From contig CAADRB010000083.1 of assembly GCA_900708905.1 (NCBI GenBank), forward strand, positions 237,324 to 301,323: a DNA stretch of 64,000 bases, read 5' to 3'. Below the pieces are notes generated by a model. That model was not told the origin of the DNA and ran no database searches. It saw only the letters and a program-made list of their open reading frames with translations. A program made the translations under genes and the position numbers. Positions 58,401 to 64,000 of this stretch are shown one piece after another (positions within the stretch are counted from its first letter, which is position 1; each line of letters starts with the position of its first letter). The stretch is from Hymenolepis diminuta (taxonomy: Eukaryota; Platyhelminthes; Cestoda; Cyclophyllidea; Hymenolepididae).

Positions 58401-60396
58401 TACAGCTTGGATACAGGAAATTAATTGGCAATCTGGCTATTTAGTAATATGGAAGGAGACTTCATTCCCATACGTAAGCATGAATTATTAATAATTTAAA
58501 AAACCTAGAGTCTGATGAGCGAATAGCGTTAACAAAATTTCATGAATCTTGCTCATCAAAATATTCGATTCTGCTTTCTATTAATGCCCTTTTTGTTTAA
58601 CCTTGGGTTAATATGAAGCAAAATAACTTGAGTGAAAGTATAGATTCACATTAGTGAGTGGGATGGAATAGTTCTAGCACTTTTACAATATCACTCTATA
58701 TGCAAGTAGTCAAAATTCGGACAGGACATAAGGAATAGCATCTTTTGTTATAAACATACATAAACTGTTACCGAGCCTCGACCACTGTACTTTAGCAATC
58801 AATCTTCACTTTAAACATCACCAATTGGACGATCTTTCGAATTGACACATTTTTTCCCCTTTTAATATATTGTACTCCCTGTTTTAGATGTCTTTATGTT
58901 TATTAACTGGCTACTGAAACCGCTGCAAACAAACCCCTTAAGACAAAATCCATGCTTGTACGTATTCAGTTGCATTTCAAAATTCACGTTGGTTATGTAG
59001 AATACCGGGTATAAGGTGGCCTCTAGCCATCTAGCAGCTTAATACTGGTGACATCAAAATTAGCGGTAGAAGGCTCTAATCATATGCCGCGATAATATAT
59101 ACAGCATAATTTAATCACCATGAAGTGTTAGACCCCTAACACCAGTTGGAGATCAACAACAATACCTATTAATTCAATATAAGAGGCTTACCCCTCGTCT
59201 CCGACTCCATTCGACAGTAAGAAAGGCAAGAAGAACACAAGCGGCAGCAACGGAAAGAAAATGTGGCGACACAAGCAAGCCCGTAGCAAAAACAACCCCC
59301 GCTAGAAAGTGAAACAACTTTCTCAGAGCGAAAGTTGACCTCGCCCCAGGATTCTCTTCCGCATTGATAAAGAGCACAACAAGAATTGCAAGAACAGAAA
59401 GTGGAGCCCAGAGTGTCGTGACAAGTACAATATTCACAGGAGTAATTAAATCACGAACAAATTTGATTGGACTGAAGTTAATCAGAAGAGTTGGATCTAG
59501 AAATTCCTCTTGAATGAACAGTAAATGATCGGCGAAATCTCCAGCAAGAGTTATTAACCATACTACGATAACAGAGAGTGTTCCAAGTGTTTCAAAATTA
59601 GGCAACATTTTGAAGCGAATTATCGTGTAAACACAAAGTAAAGGGATGATAAAAAGACTGGTGTTTGCATTGAAGAGAAAACAAATTTGAGCAATTAGAT
59701 TAGCCTCCCAGATTGTGAGTGACGATGGAAAACGTAGCAAGAGTTCACCGAGTAGAAAGGTGATGAAAATAAGTAGTAAAATGAAACCAATTGACAGCGA
59801 CTGATGTGTCAAGAAGGTGCACGCAATCCATATTGGAACAGATGTAAAACAGACTCTGGTTGGATTTTGAAGAAAGAGGTGAAAAATAAAGGCAAGAAAT
59901 GATGTACTGACTAGATTGAGGGCTGCATCAGAATCATAGGAAGCCAAAATTGTGGGAAGGGGAATAAGCAACCAAGCTCCAGTTGGAAGACCAGGACTGC
60001 GAGTAGTGAAAACCTTTTGCCCCGCGAGGATTAATATGAACTCCAATGTTAGAGCGCCTCCAAGAAATGCAATAATGGAGGATGGAACCCCTTTAATAAA
60101 GAGAATTGGTAGAAGGAAACATCCGACGAGAAGCTCGTTAAAAGGAAATCGATATCTTTCACTGATGATTTCTATTGCCTTTTCACTTGGATCTGACTCA
60201 CCGGCAGAAGTTTTTGGATGCAACAAATAACTTGATTGCTGAAAAGAATATATAAAAAATCATTTTCCATAGATTTAGCTAAATTACTACAACAGAAAAA
60301 TATCTACCGACTAATTACATTAACTAATCAAGATGACGAAATACTTACGGGGCACCATAACCTCCTTCTTTGCTCAGACCCAATACATGAATGCAT
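55467..60396 (-). CDS. DOLK: dolichol kinase
   Basis: ER multi-pass enzyme that phosphorylates dolichol using CTP, the last step of making dolichyl phosphate for N-glycosylation and GPI anchors. Minus-strand exons: 60396-60349, 60238-59192, 57783-57642, 57564-57416, 55625-55467. They total 1545 nt, 514 residues plus stop, near the human length of 538. Exon 2 encodes a long series of hydrophobic helices, ending with RKLFHFLAG, a motif of the dolichol kinase/CDP-diacylglycerol synthase superfamily. Exon 4 has [14 protein letters not shown] and the following [11 protein letters not shown], matching the conserved CTP-binding loop. The last exon ends [17 protein letters not shown]..., the usual DOLK C-terminus. 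The ATG in exon 1 is the first in frame, with a 16-codon exon. Introns 2 and 4 are long (1.4 and 1.8 kb), and intron 4 carries repeats. Confidence 0.9.
55690..56000 (-). repeat. dispersed repeat family B, copy 4, inverted
   Basis: The reverse complement has a gagggagagataaggtagaa block at one end, then a gatgttcaaaacatcctcgg block and gataaggatgatggacgaat at the other. These match family B copies 1 and 2 in order. It lies in DOLK intron 4. Confidence 0.55.
56130..56410 (-). repeat. LTR-like repeat with TATAAATAGC box, minus orientation
   Basis: On the minus strand the order is tcatgacatggctaaattgg, a CAGTATAAATAGCGAC box (plus cgctatttata around 56276-56286), AATAAA within atgaataaatggg, and then gtgttcaatagttggg about 140 nt after the box. 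A promoter box followed closely by a polyadenylation signal is typical of an LTR. No paired LTR or internal coding region was found, so it would be a solo copy inside DOLK intron 4. Confidence 0.45.
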
Positions 60397-61888
60397 TTGC
60401 GAGTTAGCACGAAAAATGCTATTCCACTTGGCTAAGCTGGAAATCCTATGGGTTAATCAAACTTAGCTAATGTTGATAAATATTAATCTATGTCTAATAT
60501 TACAAATATAAATTAATATGATATATGTTTGCTGTCTGAAATTAACAAACTAACGATGAATGTTTATTTATAAAGTGAAAGTTCATCGAGGTAATACTAG
60601 AGGTAATAATAGATGTTTGCGAAAATTCCTCAAAGTGCTTAATAAGCTTTCCTCAGGCGTCTTCGCCAAAATATTTCGCATATGCCGTACATAATCTCCT
60701 TCTTCCTGATTCAAGTCCATTATGCATATTAAAAAGTTTATTGATAGACTAATAAATCAGAAGAAGATCGAGATTAAGTGTCTGTTAGTAGTAAGTTAGC
60801 ATAAAATTTAATTTGAAAGAGCATGTCAGGTGTCCATTTTATAAAAAAACGGGTCGTTCAAAATGGCGGATACGGAATCAATTTCAATTGAAATGTACAC
60901 AGGTGGCTCAAATCACGCAGTATCCATTTGTGCAATTGTTATGCACCAATTAATTTTCCAAAATAGCCCAAAAGCTCACTTTTGTATCTTCAGTTTAATG
61001 AGTGAAATAAACTTTACGGAAGTACCTTCTCAACCATCAAGATTGGAAAAACTATTATGGAGACTATGCGGGACTGATCACTACACATAGATTTGAACTC
61101 GCAGTAAAAAATTTATTTAATCATATCCATAAATGAAGAAGTTTAGATTCGCTTTGCAAATTATAATAAGTTGTCTATCTGATTTCACTTCATATAGGTA
61201 AGGTTGAAAATAAGGAGAGGAGATTAGCTGGATCGCGGATCAAAAAATGTTGGAACTGTTGCAATTGCATTCATGTCAAACTGCTCCATTAAAAATTCGA
61301 GACTGAATAACGTGTAAAATAATAGGACGACCTAAAATTTGTTTTGACTACTACTCTTTTAAAGCATCCATAAGGAAAATTTTAGCCTCTAAAATATTGT
61401 TTTCTTTTATTAGGAGGGTAAATGGGCATAATTTGACGTTTAAAAAATGTCTGAGAGACTTAAATCTGATTAAATATTTGAAAAAGAAAACAGGCAAATA
61501 AGGAGCTCATTGAGGATCGTGGTTGATGCATAGTTCGATGCGCGACACTTACATAAATGGTCAACTTAAATATCAAATTAAATATCTTTATATTGAGTTT
61601 ATTAGAGCAAATATTTTGCTTAATATATAGTTTTCCTTGTGGATATATACATGATTTCATTGGTTAATGTACGTAATGCCTGTGGCAGCAATAATACAGG
61701 TTTATACTCATAAAACAATTTATGATAAATAATAGAATAATTAAATTAAACATTCTTTTTTGCTAAATATAATTTTAAATAGGAAATGTAGATATATATG
61801 GGATTTAATGATTTAATGGGCAAATTTCGAACAGCCTGCATAAACAGTTAGCGTTTGTTGATTAAGCGTGTTCATTCAGTAATTTAAA
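60397..61888. other. divergent intergenic region between DOLK and CCT8
   Basis: About 1.5 kb separates the two start codons. It must hold both promoters, but no clear TATA box could be assigned to either gene. It contains one small plus-strand open frame listed separately. Confidence 0.4.
60863..61090 (+). CDS. small open frame with good start context, unrecognised
   Basis: 75 codons from ATG in the context caaaATGG, beginning MADTESISIEMYTGG. A possible donor cacag|gtggct at 60899-60905 would cut it to a 14-codon first exon, but no partner exon was found. No domain or signal peptide is visible. It may be a chance frame. Confidence 0.2.
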   Translation: MADTESISIEMYTGGSNHAVSICAIVMHQLIFQNSPKAHFCIFSLMSEINFTEVPSQPSRLEKLLWRLCGTDHYT

Positions 61889-63776
61889 ATGGCTCTCCAC
61901 GTTCCCAGAGTCCAGAATTATGTGTCCATGTTGAAAGATGGAACAAGAGTATGTCTTTTATATTCTTCTATGTATTGTTTTCGTAGCATTATGAAGGTCT
62001 AGAGGAAGCAGTCTGTCGCAACATCGAAGCATGTGTCGCTATAGCAAAAACTACTCGCTCTACCTATGGTCCGAGCGGGCAAAATAAAATAGTAATTAAT
62101 CACATCGGAAAACAATTTGTTACGAATGACGCAGCTACCATTCTCCGGGAGCTTGAAGTTCAACATCCAGCCGCGAAGATGTTGATTCTCGCTACACAGC
62201 AGCAGGAGCAGGAAGCTGGGGATGGAACGAATCTTGTTTTCCAGCTTGCTGGCGCCCTTTTGGATAATGCACGCGATCTCTTAAGAATGGGATTGTCAGT
62301 TTCTCAAATTGTTGAGGGTTATGAAATGGCCAGTAAGAAGGCCCTTAACTATCTCGATGGTAAGTAGCTCTCTAGGTTTTAGGTTTCCTTTAGGCATTAT
62401 CGTTAAGGAAATCAGTGATCTTAAAAACGTCGGTGATGTTGCTCCTGTTATCAAGACCTCTTTAATGAGTAAGCAGCTTAATATCAGCGAGTTCCTTTCA
62501 CAGCTAATCTCAAGCGCATGCAGTATGTTTCTATTGTGTAAAATAACTTCAAAATAGTTTCCGCCATGCCTGAAAATGGCAATTTCAATGTGGACAACAT
62601 CAGAGTTCTGAAAGTTTTGGGCTCTGGTGTAACTAGCTCTACTCTTGTGCACGGAATGGTTTTCCCTCGGGATGTGGAAGGTGATGTCAAAGAAGTTTCT
62701 CAATCAAAAATCGTTGTCTACTCTTGTCCTCTTGAAGCGTTGCAAACTGAAACCAAGGGCACTGTTTTGTTACATACTGCTGAGGAGCTGATGGAATTTT
62801 CAAAGGGTGAGGAAAACCATATGGAAAAGGTAAGAATTAAGGTGTTATTTTTTAGTAAAATTTCAAAGTTTTATTAGTAACTACTTTATTCGTTTTGTTA
62901 GATTATAAGCAGTATCGCTGATCTTGGCGTTAAGATTGTCGTATGTGGTGGCAAAGTTAGCGAACTGGCTCAACATTATGCCAACCAGTGTGGTGTTATG
63001 TTGGTGCGTCTTAACAGCAAATTTGATGTTAGACGTCTGTGCCAAGTGACTGGCGCTACTGTTCTTCCGACACTGAGTATTCCATCTGCCGAAGAATTGG
63101 GCTATATTGAACGGGCTCGAACTGACGAAATCGCTGACACTAGCGTTGTTATTTTTGAACAAGGCAAGTTCTCTCCTTTATATCTCGTTACCTCTAAAAA
63201 TGCATTGCTATCGACTGTGTCTGCTCATTTTCAGCTGCAAGCAAGAAGCCTATGGTTACTCTGGTTGTTCGTGGTAGTACCGACAGCATTATGGATGATA
63301 TTGAACGAGCCATTGATGATGGTGTGAACACTTACAAGGCTCTAACTCGCTGCAAAAAGGTTGTTGCAGGAGCTGGTGCATGCGAAATTGAGATCGCTCG
63401 CAATTTACTCTCCTTTGCGGACACAATTCCCGGTCTGGAACAATACGCTGTTCGTGAATTCGCTCATGCCTTTGAGGTGATTCCCAAAGCCCTTGCTGAG
63501 AATGCTGGCGAGAAATCCACTGAAGTGATCGCTCAGCTCTATGCTAATCACCAGGCTGGTCAAATCTATTCAGGATTCGTTACCACTGAAAAGCTCGATG
63601 CTGTTATTTGTGATGCTAAGGAAGCTAACATTCTTGATTTGCATGCTGCCAAACACTGGGCCATTCGTTTTGCCACGAATGCCGCTTGCATTGTTCTTCG
63701 TGTTGATCAAATTATTATGTCAAGACCCGCAGGTGGGCCTAAACCACGTGATCCACGAGCCGCGGATGAAGACTAA
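61889..63776 (+). CDS. CCT8: T-complex protein 1 subunit theta
   Basis: Theta subunit of the cytosolic CCT/TRiC chaperonin, the hetero-oligomeric double ring that folds actin, tubulin and other proteins using ATP. Exons: 61889-61948, 61987-62359, 62394-62522, 62558-62829, 62902-63163, 63235-63776. They total 1638 nt, 545 residues plus stop, against 548 in human. It starts MALHVPRVQNYVSMLKDGT, the usual theta N-terminus. Equatorial-domain motifs are visible: TYGPSGQNK, VTNDAATILRELEVQHPAA and GDGTN near residues 98-102, with the catalytic Asp. FNVDNIRVLKVLGSG, GMVFPRDVEGDV and VRGSTDSIMDDIERAIDDGVN are all conserved theta segments. The C-terminus is AGGPKPRDPRAADED. The motif usually GGGA in the C-terminal equatorial half reads GAGA. 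Introns 1-3 are 38, 34 and 35 nt, and intron 5 uses a GC donor. Confidence 0.95.
63164..63165 (+). promoter_or_regulatory. GC 5' splice site of CCT8 intron 5
   Basis: The exon ends gaacaag at 63163 and the intron opens gcaagt. Only this donor carries one base, which with ct at 63235 makes an Ala codon and continues into KKPMVTLVVRGSTD. The alternative GT at 63168 would break the frame. Confidence 0.85.
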
Positions 63777-63850
63777 GTGGAAAATCCTGCGCTGTGTTCG
63801 CATTTAGACTCCCCACATATTTCACAATGTTTAACTCTTTCGAGGTTCTT

Positions 63851-63869
63851 AATAAAACGCCTTAATAAA
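63851..63869 (+). terminator. CCT8 polyadenylation signals
   Basis: Two AATAAA hexamers, at 63851-63856 and 63864-63869, lie 75-90 nt after the CCT8 stop and are followed by a T-rich stretch. Confidence 0.8.
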
Positions 63870-64000
63870 TACTCTTCTACTTTTGGGACTTTTTATTTGT
63901 AACCCGAGTTTGTATGAGCCTCAACTGGTGTAGAAATGCGTAGAATGCTTGATTAGAATGACCAATCACTGGTTAATTCTGATTAATAAAGGGATGCGTG
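63870..64000. other. sequence downstream of CCT8
   Basis: Non-coding, with no recognisable feature before the window edge. Confidence 0.5.

Overview
The window is eukaryotic nuclear DNA from an AT-rich animal, most likely a parasitic flatworm, possibly a tapeworm. This is inferred from intron-rich metazoan genes, many 34-45 nt introns next to multi-kilobase repeat-filled ones, and a decayed Ty3/gypsy-type gag relic. I could not run a search to fix the species. Almost all exon joins below were checked by reading frame: the chains stay open and phases agree.

Layout. 1-2295: non-coding, with a repeat resembling a retrotransposon LTR at the left edge. 2296-17368 (+): a nine-exon DNAAF2/Kintoun-type gene (994 codons plus stop), a dynein-arm assembly co-chaperone. 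17450-20325: intergenic and repeat-bearing. 20326-39788 (+): a long gene opening with a FERM domain close to the Pez/PTPN14/PTPN21 family, followed by more than 1,500 codons of Ser-, His- and Cys-rich low-complexity protein. No phosphatase domain was found in the window and the 3' end is unresolved, with a possible terminal exon at 44476-44659. 44842-49477 (-): a six-exon gene with a coiled coil and a BEN-like domain. 50350-51800 (-): possible upstream exons and a decayed coding block that is duplicated in tandem. 52390-54250 (+): a gag/nucleocapsid relic. 55467-60396 (-): a five-exon dolichol kinase gene (514 residues). 61889-63776 (+): a six-exon CCT8 (TCP-1 theta) gene (545 residues).

The genes do not form one pathway. 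DNAAF2 and CCT8 both serve protein folding. DOLK feeds N-glycosylation in the ER. The FERM protein would act at the cell cortex and the BEN protein in the nucleus. DOLK and CCT8 are divergent with about 1.5 kb between their start codons. The FERM gene and the BEN gene converge.

Points of most interest: two GC-AG introns forced by reading frame (one in DNAAF2, one in CCT8), a frame-neutral 33-nt candidate cassette exon in the FERM gene, Cys/His clusters in that gene's tail, the tandemly duplicated coding relic upstream of the BEN gene, and several dispersed repeat families with 2-4 copies each. Repeat boundaries are approximate because they were aligned by eye.
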